Assembly (NCBI GenBank): GCA_029216955.1
Contig: JANAVB010023997.1
Span: 1,328,524-1,392,523 of the forward strand
Source: Iris pallida
Lineage: Eukaryota > Streptophyta > Magnoliopsida > Asparagales > Iridaceae
Direction of reading: 5' to 3'
Length of the DNA stretch: 64,000 nucleotides
The notes below the pieces were generated by a model. The model worked only from the letters and a program-made list of their open reading frames with translations, was not told the DNA's origin and made no database searches. Position numbers and translations under genes: made by a program. Below are positions 22,920 to 33,188 of this stretch, one piece after another (within the stretch, counting starts at the first letter, position 1; every line of letters begins with the position of its first letter).

Positions 22920-23960
22920 AAGAGGCAGCCGACCCATTCTCATCACTACCACCCCTCTCCGCTATCTCTGACTCCTCTGTAGCCAACGCCACAACACCAT
23001 GGCGAGCTGCAGCCACTACCAGCACCGCCCTCCTCGACCGTGAGGACCACCGTGCCACATCAACATCTCCGTTCGTATACCATGTTTGTGTCCACACCCA
23101 AAAATCTGTCCGTGTCCACCGTGTCAGTCGGGTCCGACCCCAAGTGTCTGTATCCGTGTCCACATCCATCCACAACAAACAGCAGAAACCCAAAACAACA
23201 TTATTACATCGAAAGGAAACTATCTTTGACCATCCCCGCTGCCATCATCACCACCACCACAATTACCAAACTCAATCCCAGCACCACCAAAGTCACTCAT
23301 CTGTGACCGCCAGCGTGCCGATCTCGTGTGCATCCTCCGACGAGATCGCAAGCGTCTCCCTCCATCGCCCAGAGTTTCCTGAGCCATTGTCCCCGGCCGC
23401 GCCTTGCTATCCATCGCCAAGGCGTCGCGCCCGGCCCCGTGCTTCGACTTCAAGAGCGGCACCGAAAATCGTCGTGGCATGCCGCCAACCCTTGAGAACC
23501 GAGCCCCGCCTCCCTCGAGAGTCGCCAAACACCAATTCTTTACTGCCGAGATTGACGACGGCTGCCGCGTCAAAGTTCCCGCCACGGCTGCTGATACGGG
23601 ACCGACGAAAGCCTCCCCCGCGCCCGACCTTCCCTCCCACAATTTTAGAGCGCCACCGCATCCACCCTTGCGTCCAACTGTGCCTACCGACTCGACCCCG
23701 GTCATGCCCCTCCATCCAGGTGCAGATCCGCAGAACCAGCAATCGACGCGCCACCTCTTCCACCTGTCGAAACTGCGCCGGCGATCCTCCGCGAGCTCTA
23801 TTATGCCGTTGAACCGAAGCCGCCTGGACTTCCCTCCGTGACCATGCGGAGATCAGATCTTCTGTGCCTCACTCCTTCCCCCGTGCCGGAGTATGTCGTC
23901 GCACTGACTGAAGTTCAGGTGAAGGCCTCGTTTCACTCTGCCGAGCCGAGCCCTCCGATC
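22920..23960 (+). other. GC-rich leader block of LTR C
   Basis: About 1 kb rich in C, with overlapping long ORFs on both strands (for example 23144-23812 + and 23220-23705 -). Pro, Arg and Ser dominate in all of them, as expected from composition. No known domain. I read it as untranslated R/U5 sequence, not as a gene. Confidence 0.55.
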
Positions 23961-24302
23961 ATCGTGCCCTAGTGGTGAGCCCTCCTCTCTCTATCTTCCT
24001 TGTTTTTCCTTTCTTCCCTAGTTCATCTCTTCTCTCTCTCTCTTCTTTCTTAAGAGTTTAAGAATGGGGAAAAACACCAATTAGGGGGGGCTGCTGTCAG
24101 CAGTATTGGACTTTTGAGGCATTGGGCCAAGCTTTGGGATATTTAAAGGATAAATAGACTTATTTATATTTGTATTAGTTTAATCACTATTCATAAGTAT
24201 GCCAATACTGTTAACATTACTATCATTACTAATTATACCATTATGATTATTAATATTTATTAAAATTATTATTAGACATTTTGAAATACGATATGTAGGC
24301 AG

Positions 24303-24305
<3 letters not shown>

Positions 24306-24366
<61 letters not shown>
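24306..24366. repeat. (TA)n microsatellite
   Basis: About 30 TA dinucleotides, interrupted from the second TA run by the SINE. Confidence 0.95.
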
Positions 24367-24369
<3 letters not shown>

Positions 24370-24472
24370 TTGGAACCAGGTAAATTGTTTATGGAATCGC
24401 TTCCACTGGGATTCGAACTCCTGACCACTCGGGCCGCATGCATCTCTCTTAACCACTAGGCTAAAGGTCATC

Positions 24473-24474
<2 letters not shown>
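24367..24474 (-). mobile_element. tRNA-derived SINE in a TA repeat
   Basis: On the - strand the sequence has an A box TAGCCTAGTGG (24463-24453) and a B box AGTTCGAATCC (24419-24409), 34 bases apart, as in the internal RNA polymerase III promoter of tRNAs. About 40 bases follow, ending in AAAAAA then TA repeats. The length of about 108 bases, lack of a cloverleaf after the B box and an A-rich tail fit a SINE. TA repeats on both sides would hide the duplication. Confidence 0.72.

Positions 24475-24546
<72 letters not shown>
24475..24546. repeat. (TA)n microsatellite
   Basis: About 36 TA dinucleotides, the other half of the run split by the SINE. Confidence 0.95.
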
Positions 24547-24549
<3 letters not shown>

Positions 24550-26008
24550 ATTGTTATTGTATTTTTTAAATAGTTTTTCTAATTTATTAGACTATCTTAT
24601 TAATTGGGTTATTGGATAAAGGGACCGGGCCGGATCCGGTTTACTGAACTTGGTCCCATTACACTTGAAGCTTTATATTAGTTATCTGGACGGGCCGTTG
24701 AGTCTTGGACTCTATGATATGTGTTTTGGGCTGAGTAGTGTATATGTATAAATACACGTGTATATGTAGTTAAATACTATATTTTAGTACTATTATTAGT
24801 ACTTTATTATTTTGTTATTAATTGGTTTCACTATTAATTATTTAGGTTTTTCTAAATATATTATTATATTATATAAAAGAATTGGCCCAAAACTAATGTT
24901 TTACAAATACGATTTTTGGCCTAAACTAATATTTTGGCTAATATAGTTTCCAAATGTAAAGAATAATTTCAAAATATAGCTTATAAGTATTATTATAAAA
25001 AAAAGGATTATAGTTATTTATTTATTTTCCATCGGTTTTCCATCTTGACCGTCACTGATCATTATTCCTATATTTCTTGCGACATCGAGCTTCTTCACGT
25101 TGACCCTAGTCAAATGGACTATCCTGGACCCAATGGGATTACCGGTTTCACCAGCAAAGGACCCCATTCGAGTACATTTGTTGTTTATTTTCAATATTGC
25201 TAATTCCTATATCACACTGTTAGTTACATATTATACTTGATTCTTGACACGCTCGTCACACGATAGCACCTCATATTTCTTGTTCATGTCATGTTTCCTG
25301 CCTTGTACATAGTGTCGGGACGGGAAAGTACGAATAGGTATGTGTCAGACCTTAACCCATATTTTATTTCCTTCACAGTAGACCTTGTTAAATAAAGTAG
25401 ATCTTGTTAAAGTAGACCTTGTAATTAACTTAGACCTTATGGTGTAACTGTCCTCACACTGATCATATATCGAAAGAGTACTTCAAAACATATAGATAGT
25501 TATATTCTACTGTTACATGCTGTCAGATATTTTCCTGCATAGTATTCTTCATGTTTCTTGTTTCTTTTCCTGTATATTCTCGTAATGTATTTTATGGGTA
25601 GCTTTTGTCTTATAATGGTTAGTATATATTTGGAACTGCACTCAATAAATTATATTCGTTCCATTCCTGACTGAAACCCAATATTTTTCATGTAGTCGCC
25701 TGCTACGCTATGCCTGGACCATTGGGGAAACATGGGTATATGCAGAGGGCCAAACCTAGAGGCTAGTTAGATAGTTGAGTATTCATCTAGTTGTCTTTTC
25801 ATAATTTTGTGAGACATTGTACCTTGTATTCAAATGTAAACTTTTGAATATTGTAACTAATTTAGTTTTGTGAATGAGCAAATAAAGTAGTTATTATTAT
25901 GTGATTTTGAGCATCATGGCCTTGACAGCGTTCTACCGCCGACTCTACAGAGTAGAATGGCTTGGACACGCACTCAAATCTAAAAATAAAAGGGTGCGGG
26001 TCGTGACA

Positions 26009-26035
26009 CCACTAGAGGTGCTCAACGGTCCTACA
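26009..26035 (+). repeat. Copia 1 5' LTR, part 3 of 3
   Basis: Starting with the target duplication of LTR C, the text AGAGGTGCTCAACGGTCCTACA matches the end of the 3' LTR (AAAGGTGCTCAACAGTCCTACA). It is followed by the primer site. Confidence 0.83.
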
Positions 26036-26037
26036 AT

Positions 26038-26049
26038 TGGTATCAGAGC
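26038..26049 (+). promoter_or_regulatory. Copia 1 primer-binding site, initiator tRNA-Met
   Basis: TGGTATCAGAGC lies two bases after the 5' LTR. It is the standard complement of the 3' end of plant initiator tRNA-Met and marks the start of minus-strand DNA synthesis. Confidence 0.93.
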
Positions 26050-26090
26050 GGGTTATACATATACATAACTAATCTAGAAAATATATATCT

Positions 26091-27224
26091 ATGGCAGCCG
26101 TTAAATCTATATTCAACGGTAAAGAACAATCCACAAATAGTCCCCCACTATTTGATGGAACAAACTACACATACTGAAAAGCACGGATGAGTTTCTTTCT
26201 CAAATCACTGGACTTCAATCTATGGTCGATAGTAATAGATGATTACAAAAAACCGCCTAGAACAGTGATTGATGGTGAAGTAGTAGACAAGCCACATGAC
26301 AAATACACGGAGCACGAGAAGAAACGGGCTAGTTTAGATGCACGAGCCATCAATGCACTATTCTGTGCAATTGACAAAATCGAGTTCAATCGTGTATCTA
26401 CTTGTACTACATCTAATAAAATTTGGAGACTTCTTGAGGTAACTCATGAAGGTACTTTCCAAATGAAGGAATCTAAAATCAGTAGACTAACTCAGGAATA
26501 CAAGTTGTTCAAAATTAAATTTGATGAGTCAATTACACAGATGTTCACTCGTTTCCTCGATATTACTAATCCTTTACAGTCTCTTGGTAAGGATTACAAC
26601 AATCACGAAAAGATTAGGAAGGTTCTGCGGGCTCTAACCAAGAACTAGAACCCGAAGGCCACTGTGATCATAGAAAGAAACGACCTCACCAAGATGACTT
26701 TGGAGACACTGATGGACAAGCTCATGACCCATGAGATGGACCTACAAGAGTTTGAAGAAGCGACTCCCAAAGAGAAATCTATTGCCTTCAAAGCACAAAC
26801 CCGAAGAGTCTTATGCAATGACTCTAAGGAAGAATCATCTAATGGTGATGAACAGGCCCTACTGGTCAAAATTTTTAGAAAATTCTTGAAGTTTGAGAGA
26901 TCAAACCAAAAGAAGAAGGACATCCAAGAAAGTAATAAAGAAAAAACAATCTGCTTCGGATGTAAGAAATTAGGGCACGTAAGGAAGGATTGTCCACTGT
27001 CAAAGAAGAGCAGTCCATATGACCGATCAAGATCGAGCAGAAAGGCTAAAAATGGTCGAAAGTACGCTAATACAAGCATCTGGCACGAAAGTGAGGCCAG
27101 TAAATCAGAGGAGGAGGACAGACCCGGCAGCATTGCATATGTCTGTATGATGGCTTTCCATATGGTATCTTCAAACCCTCTGTATGATAATTTTTACTTT
27201 CGATTAACTAAAAAATGCCTTTAG
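26091..27224 (+). pseudogene. gag: Copia 1 GAG
   Basis: From the ATG at 26091 one frame runs to 27224 with two in-frame stops. One lies in NYTY-stop-KARM near 26176, where copia GAGs have tryptophan (TGG to TGA). One lies at 26646 before NPKAT. The rest is open. The dimerising UBN2-type region is visible (ALFCAIDKIEFNRV, SKISRLTQEYKLFK, MTHEMDLQEFE). A CCHC zinc knuckle CFGCKKLGHVRKDCPL lies about 93-108 codons after 26664. GAG packages the RNA. The two stops are simple base changes, so this is a recent-looking loss. Confidence 0.88.
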
Positions 27225-28110
27225 CGAACTACTTGAAGAAAATAGAAATGTGTTAGGCAAGTACAAGCAATCTCGCAAAGAGATTAAGGCACAATCGAAA
27301 TAGTTAGACTATCTAGTCTTATTGAAGACATTAAAGAGACATCTACTATCAGTAACGCGGAAGAGATAACCAAGCTTAAAGTAGACTATCATGAGCTATC
27401 CTCACTATTAAAAATAAAGAAGAGACTATGTCAAGGTACAAGAGTTATATGACATAGAAAAGAAGACACACTTAGTCGCTAAGCAAAGACTCATTGATAT
27501 GACTGTCAAATATGAGGAGTCTTGTGCGATCTCTAAAAAGTTAGAGATCAAATTAGGCAAACAGGTCATCCCTGTTACACGGCCTAAGGTAAGTCCTAAT
27601 GTCAGGCATACATCACAAAGGACTAAACCGAAGTAAGCACCTAAGCAACACGTTTCTCAAATCATGCTTTCACTTACAGTTTTCCAAGAAAGACACATAA
27701 AAATGTCAACACAAAAATAAAAAGCATATTTTTAAAACTCACATGCACATATTATGGTACACACGGGCATATATCGCAATATGGTAGACCTAGAAAGCTT
27801 GTCGACACTAACTTTCTTGCTTGGATACCTAAGGCTAATCAAAATGGACCCTTGAAGAAATGGGTACCAAAGGATTCATCTACTCATTTTGTAGGTTGAC
27901 CCTCAACCCTCTCATGCTAAAAGCAAGTGAATACTCAATATCAGATGTTCGCAGCACATGATTATTGATGCATCTTTATTTGCTAAGCTATCGATGAAGA
28001 AAGAAGGATATGTTTCCTTCGACAATAATCTGAGAGGTGATATTATTAGTAACGACACTGTTGGTATGTCTTCCTATCCATAAATAAAAGATGTTTGTCT
28101 AGTCACGGAG
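27225..28110 (+). pseudogene. Copia 1 protease region, heavily broken
   Basis: Between GAG and the GAG-pre-integrase part no frame stays open. Fragments such as LARLSMKKEGYVSFD near 27980 and TVGMSS near 28050 are in the place where copia protease sits. A catalytic DSG is not found. I take it as decayed protease. Confidence 0.5.
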
Positions 28111-28906
28111 TTGAAGCATAGTCTATTGAGCATAAGTCATTTGGCAGATAATGGTTATGGCATCAACTTTCTGAAAGACAAATATTCTATCTATGAAATG
28201 TCTAACGGGAATCCCGTATATAAAGGTATAAGGGAAGGCAATATTTATATTTTCTTTCTAGAATGTACTAAAAATGCAGGTAAGTGCCTAGTAGCCAATC
28301 AAGATAAAAGTTGGCTATGGCACATGAGACTAGGACATACAAATATGGACACTATCTCCAGGCTATGCACCAAAAAGCTGGTAAAAATACTCCTAGAAAT
28401 TACATTCAAGAGAGATATGATATGTGCTAACTATGAAAAGAACAAAGCAACTAGGTCTTCCTTTAAATTCATCAATGTTGTATGTACTTCTATACCATAT
28501 GGATTTATTTGGTCCTAGTAGAGTCGCTAGTCTTTGTGGTAAACTCTACGGTTTTGTTATAGTCGATGATTTCTCTCACTATACTTGGATTTTCTTTTTA
28601 TCAAACAAAAGTGACATCATTTTTAAATTTTAAATATTTTGTAAGAAGGTACAAAACGAAAAAGGCTTCATGATTACTCGAATCCGAAGTGATCATGGTG
28701 GCAAATTCATAAATGCAGATTTCAAAAAGTTTTGTGATGATAGTGGATATTACTACAAGTTTTCTTATCCTAGAACTGCTCAACAGAATGGTATTGTGGA
28801 GCAGAAGAATTGTACTCTAAGCAAAATGGCTAGAGCCATGCTGAACCATCATAATATCCAGAATACTTTTGGACAGAAGCTGTTAGTACAGCCTGTTGTG
28901 TTTTGA
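28111..28906 (+). pseudogene. pol: Copia 1 integrase with GAG-pre-integrase part
   Basis: 28111-28518 reads LLSISHLADNGYGINF and WLWHMRLGHTNMDTISRL, the pre-integrase zinc region of copia elements. In the next frame 28424-28633 has VIVDDFSHYTWIFFL (first acidic site). After a TAA, 28670-28906 has IRSDHGGKF (second) and GIVEQKNCTL (glutamate). All three DDE residues are thus present, but a frameshift and a stop break the protein. Confidence 0.85.
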
Positions 28907-30298
28907 ATATGGTGTTAATTCGACCTATCTCGAAGAAAATTACTTATGAATTGTGGATTGGAAGGATTCCGAACATTTCTTATTTCAAGGTTTTTGGTTG
29001 TCGTTGTTTTATCCTAACACCAAGGACAACTTGGGAAAGTTTGACTCTAAGGCAGATAAAGAGATATTTTTTGGATATGCTGCCTAGAGCAAGGAATATA
29101 GGATTTTTAATAAAAGGTGTATGATTATTGAAGAATCAATTAACGTTACTTTTGATGAGCTCAATAGTCATAGATCTAGTGACAGTGACGATGAGGATGT
29201 ACAAAACAAAACCAATGCACCAAAAGATACTGCTACCAATGAGAGCTATATGGAAAGTCTACCTAAAAGGATAAAATTTAAGCCAGACCATCCAGAAACA
29301 CTCGTAATAGGTGATGTATCCAAAGGCGTAAGTACACATTCTTCTACTAGAGATATAGCAGCAAATGTAGTATTTATTTCTCAAGTAGTACCTAAGACAG
29401 TAGCAGATGCTTTTAATAATGAATTTTGGATTGATAACATCCAAGAGGAACTTAATCAATTTGAGAGAAACCAAGTTTGAGAACTTGTTCCTAAACCTAT
29501 TGGTCAATCGATAATTGGTACCAAATGGGTGTTCCAAAATAAACTTAGTGAAGATGGACAAGTTCTATGAAACAAAGCACATCTAATATTACAATATTAT
29601 AATCAAGAAGAAGGGATTGATTATGATGCGACATATGCTCATATTGCTAGACTAGAAGCCATTCGCATATTTTGTGCATTTGTATGTTTTTATAATTTCA
29701 AACTTCTCCAACTGGACGTGAAAAGTGTATTTTTGAATAAATTTTTGAATAAATTTTTGAAGGAAGAATTTTTTGTGAAATAGTCCCCTATTTTTGAAGA
29801 TTTTCAAAAGACTGATCACGTTTTAAAGCTTAAAAAAGCTTTCTATTGACTCAAACAAGCACCGTGTGCTTTTATGAACACCTAAGTTCTTTCCTACTTA
29901 AAAATGGCTTTTCAAAAGGAAGAGTTGATACAACTTTGTTTATCAAATCTTCAGTTGATAGTATTTTACTTGTGCTAATTTATGTTAATGACATTATTTT
30001 TGGTTTTACTAACGAAAAACTCTATCAAGATTTTGCTAAGTGTATACAGAGTGAGTTTAAAATAAGTATGATGGGAGAGATCAACTACTTCCTAGGACGT
30101 CAGATCAAACAGCACTTGCAGGGAACATTCATCAATCAATTCAAGTATATGAAGGATTTACTGAAGAAGTATGACTTTGAAAATGTAAAGCCTATTGGCA
30201 TACCAATGGCTACATCAACAAGACTTGACATTGATAAAAGTGGCAAACCAGTCGACCAGCATAAGTATCGAGGTATGATTGGTAGTAACTTTACTTAA
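28907..30298 (+). pseudogene. pol: Copia 1 integrase C-terminus and reverse transcriptase
   Basis: 28903-29124 has the integrase C-terminal text ELWIGRIPNISYFKVFGCRC. 29121-29480 is the acidic linker leading to the RT start (FWIDNIQEELNQFERNQV). From 29481 to 29845 RT continues in broken frame (GTKWVFQNKL, FYNFKLLQLDVKS). 29846-30298 holds the rest. The active box reads YVNDIIFG where copia elements have YVDDIIFG, so a catalytic aspartate became asparagine. YFLGRQIKQ follows. Confidence 0.85.
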
Positions 30299-30928
30299 CT
30301 GCTAGTTGCCCTAATATCATGTTTAGTGTTTGCATGTGTGCACGATATCCAGCTAATCCTAAGGAATCACACATATGCGCCGTTAAGCGTATCTTTCGAT
30401 ACCTTAAAGGAACTTGTACAGTCGGCTTATGGTATCCCAAGACCACATCTTTTGACCTAATCGGTTATTTTGATTCTGATTTTGTTTGATGCAAACTAGA
30501 CCGTAAAAGTACCATTGGTACGTGTTATTTTCTAGGAAAAGCTTTAGTCTCTTGGTTTAGCAAGAAACAAAACTCAGTAGCATTATCAACAACTAAGGAT
30601 GAATATATCACTGCAGGACGTTATTGTGCTCAGATTTTATGGATGAAGCAAACCTAGAAGACTATAATATGTACTACACAATGATTCATATTTATTATGA
30701 CAACACTAGCACTATAAACTTGACTAAAACCCCAGTATGTCACTCACGCACAAAGCACAAAGAATACATCATCAGTTCTTACGTGATCACCAACAATACG
30801 GGAATATATGCTTAGGATTTATTGACACGGATCATGAATTAGCAGATATTTTCACAAAACTGCTAGATGAATACTGTTTCAATTATCTACATCGCGAGTT
30901 AGGCATACTTGAATTTTCAGAGTCATAA
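30299..30928 (+). pseudogene. pol: Copia 1 RNase H
   Basis: Text of the copia RNase H in changing frames: GYFDSDFV, CKLDRKSTIGTCYFLGKALV, SWFSKKQNSVALSTT, DEYITAGRYCAQILW, then NTSTINLTKTPVCHSRTK and at the end ELADIFTKLLDEYCF. In copia 2 the same positions read GYLDADFAGCKVDRKST. The second half is spread over two overlapping frames (30624-30815, 30737-30928), showing one frameshift. Confidence 0.82.
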
Positions 30929-30996
30929 TACGTTATGATTAATAAAAATACTTAAAACTTGATATTTCTAGAATTATTAATTAAAATTATTTTGGT

Positions 30997-31114
30997 ACAA
31001 GCTGAAAGGGCCCTTCTGTCATACAGGTGTAAATAGCCTGAATCGATATGGTGCATTAGTCTTCGGACTACCGCTAGCTGAGATCTGGCCCCTACAGCTA
31101 ACCCAAAGTGATAA
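30997..31114 (+). other. Conserved non-coding block between pol and ORF3 (copy 1)
   Basis: About 115 bases almost identical to 37812-37927 in copia 2. A stem TAGTC / GACTA with loop TTCG lies at 31057-31070, and a second stem TAGCTG / CAGCTA encloses 14 bases at 31075-31100. It also contains TACAGGTGTAAATAG. No ORF crosses it in either copy. It is a candidate structured RNA or splice signal for ORF3 expression. Confidence 0.6.
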
Positions 31115-31194
31115 ATTTTAACTAAATCAAATAGATGAAAGTTTTTAAGTACGTTTATAATTCATTACACATAAAATAAATGTAAATTCAAGTT

Positions 31195-31269
31195 AACCGA
31201 ACTCGGATAGAACTCGGACTGAGCTTTGACTGAGTTTGGACCGAACTCGGTTACGGGTTTTCATTTAAA
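31195..31269 (+). promoter_or_regulatory. Promoter-like block before ORF3 (copy 1)
   Basis: Repeated GAACTCGG half-sites and the related GAGTTTGGACCGAACTCGG are followed by CATTTAAAC at 31262. The same half-sites precede the TATA box in the LTR of this family, suggesting a second, LTR-like promoter for ORF3. Confidence 0.45.
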
Positions 31270-31481
31270 CAGAAGCGTTTTAGCTACCTCCTCTATTCCT
31301 TCATCTTCTTCCCCGAACCCAGCCGACCGAGCCCCAAAACCCTAACCCTAGCTTTTGGGAAAACCTATTTCCAAGCTTCTAAACTTCGTTTACTCGGATC
31401 TAGCGGCTCTATGAAGGCTTTCTCAACTTCTTTCCATTCTCTATTTGAGGTATATCTCTCATTTTCTCCTATTTCAATTCC

Positions 31482-32717
31482 ATGGCTCCTAAGCTTTATA
31501 AAAGGATGAAAAGAGATATCGTGGCTTCATACTCCACTTCGGAGTATAAACCCGTTAACGTGTTTAGTCTCGCTCGTCCCGTCGACGATGAAGATTTTGC
31601 CACCAACCTATTTCTGTCTTGAGAAATTTCACTATCTTGGTTTTACCCAATTTCAATATCGGGAAATTTGCCCAAAAAATTGATCAATTTTACTCTCTCT
31701 TCGTTATATGCCCCTATTTTTGAAAACTTAGGGCTTCGACACTTTTTTGAGACTTTGAACGAAATTTATGATAATGTTGTTCGGATGTTCTACTACAATA
31801 TGTAAGAGGCAGACGACAATATTTACTTTTGTGTTAGTGTAAAAGAACTTGAGTTTAACTCAACCAACTTGAGCGAGTACTTTCATATGCCTGACAACGA
31901 CGACGCTCTAGTCGGTATCAACAAAGTTCAATTCCCACCTGACGTGACTCTTGAGGCTTTCAAGGCAGCTATGTGTCATCCGAATCTAGTTTTCCAGACA
32001 AGGTTGTTCACAAAGCACCTAAACCAGCATTTCTATGAACTCTATCGAATTATCTATTCTACTTTACTTCCTAAGACGGGATCTATCGATGAGATGACCT
32101 TCTTAGAGTTATCTGCTTTATATCACATTTATTTTGGAGTCACATTCTATGTTCCCAAGACTATGATTGTAGGTATGGTCAGTTGTCGGAGGGCAGGCCA
32201 CAACTTCTTTTATCATATGTATCTAGCAGTTTTCTTCCCAAAATTTGGAATCAACTTAGATATATGTCATGTTTTTGTGTCATCTACTGAGCTGTCTAGA
32301 TTTAGGAACTACCCTCAGCCTCCACCTCCACCCGGTGCTCCAGCCCTTGCAGCTAATCCAGCCGTAGCTCCAGCCGATGCTCCAGCTCCTACTACTATAT
32401 GCCACTTCGATGAGTTCTTTTAGAGGTTCGATTCATTTGTCACCCTCTAGGAATAGAGGCATGAGACCTATATGACTCATTTTGCCGACGCTAAGTACCG
32501 TCACATTTCTCAACTCCAGGTCTTGAGAAATTACATGGAAGACATTCAGTGGACTTTGGTGCATCATCCCTCTGCTCCAGCTCCTATCCTCCGTTATTCC
32601 GACTTTGACGGATCGAGACTTGAGGATCATCCCACTTTCGGATTCTTCGATCCGACGACTGCCTATGTTGATCCTCATCCTCCTACTGACCCTCCTGCTG
32701 ATGATGTTGATATGTGA
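31482..32717 (+). pseudogene. Copia 1 ORF3 (putative plant transposon protein-like)
   Basis: From ATG 31482 (MAPKLYKRMKR) one frame of 412 codons runs to TGA at 32717, with in-frame stops near 31619, 31803, 32419 and 32450. The same protein is at 38278-39498 in copia 2. Landmarks are NVFSLARP, VRMFYYNM, ELEFNSTNLSEYFHMP, HLNQHFYELYRIIYSTLLP, EMTFLELSALYHIYFGVTF. The layout resembles the domain called putative plant transposon protein, which occurs in ORFs of plant elements; this is by eye. A Pro/Ala-rich stretch follows, then a C-terminal part (HISQLQVLRNYMEDIQWTL). Basic N-terminus suggests a nuclear protein. Role unknown. Confidence 0.75.
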
Positions 32718-33175
32718 TTCAGCTTTTGGCTTAGTATTTTGTGGACTTGTTCTAGTTGATAATGGTCTTTTGTAGTGACACTTTTTATCTTCAGTTTGGA
32801 CTATATGTAGTATAATGCACTATTTCATTTCTAGTTATTTTATGCACTTCGAACTCATTTTCAGTTGTAGTTGCTTTTATGTTATCTTAGTTGACTTCAT
32901 TACTCTCTTTTTTACTACTACTACCGATGTTATCACACTCGAGAAAATAATGGCTTGTTTGTACTTATCATTTTTTGGGATATTATTCTGCATTTTTCTT
33001 TTTTATTGTTGGCTTCACATATTGCGGGGAGCTACATTTTGAGAAAATGGCAAAGGGGGAAAAAGAGTAGTACACCAAAATTTTGTGCAATTCAGAATAA
33101 TAAGTCAGGTACATATTTCAAAGTTACATATATTTTTGTTATATTTTGGTATAGACTCAAAGTTTGTCAATTATC

Positions 33176-33188
33176 AAAATGGGGAGAT
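33176..33188 (+). promoter_or_regulatory. Copia 1 polypurine tract
   Basis: AAAATGGGGAGAT directly precedes the 3' LTR start TGTTGGCCC. Copia 2 has AAAATCGGGGAGAT at the same place. Confidence 0.82.

Larger units (their letters stand above)
22041..26008 (+). mobile_element. Solo LTR C of a long-LTR Gypsy element (3968 bp)
   Basis: Starts TGTAACTCCTCTTCCCG and ends GGGTGCGGGTCGTGACA. The end matches the LTR end of Gypsy A in style (GTGAATGAGCAAATAAA.., CGTTCTACCGCC.., GGGTCGTGACA). The flanks are CCTCT and CCACT, a 5-base duplication with one mismatch, and the copia LTR continues on both sides. No gag-pol is present. Inside are a TATA box, a GC-rich leader, and a TA microsatellite with a SINE. 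A single LTR between target duplications is the usual product of LTR-LTR recombination. Confidence 0.8.

Noticed and set aside
23144..23841. Overlapping Pro/Arg/Ser-rich ORFs in LTR C
   Set aside because: Composition effect of the GC-rich leader; four overlapping frames on both strands are open and none has a known domain.
24367..24474. A functional tRNA gene
   Set aside because: A and B boxes are present but no cloverleaf can be drawn, the sequence runs on past the B box to an A-rich tail, and it sits in a TA repeat. A SINE explains it better.
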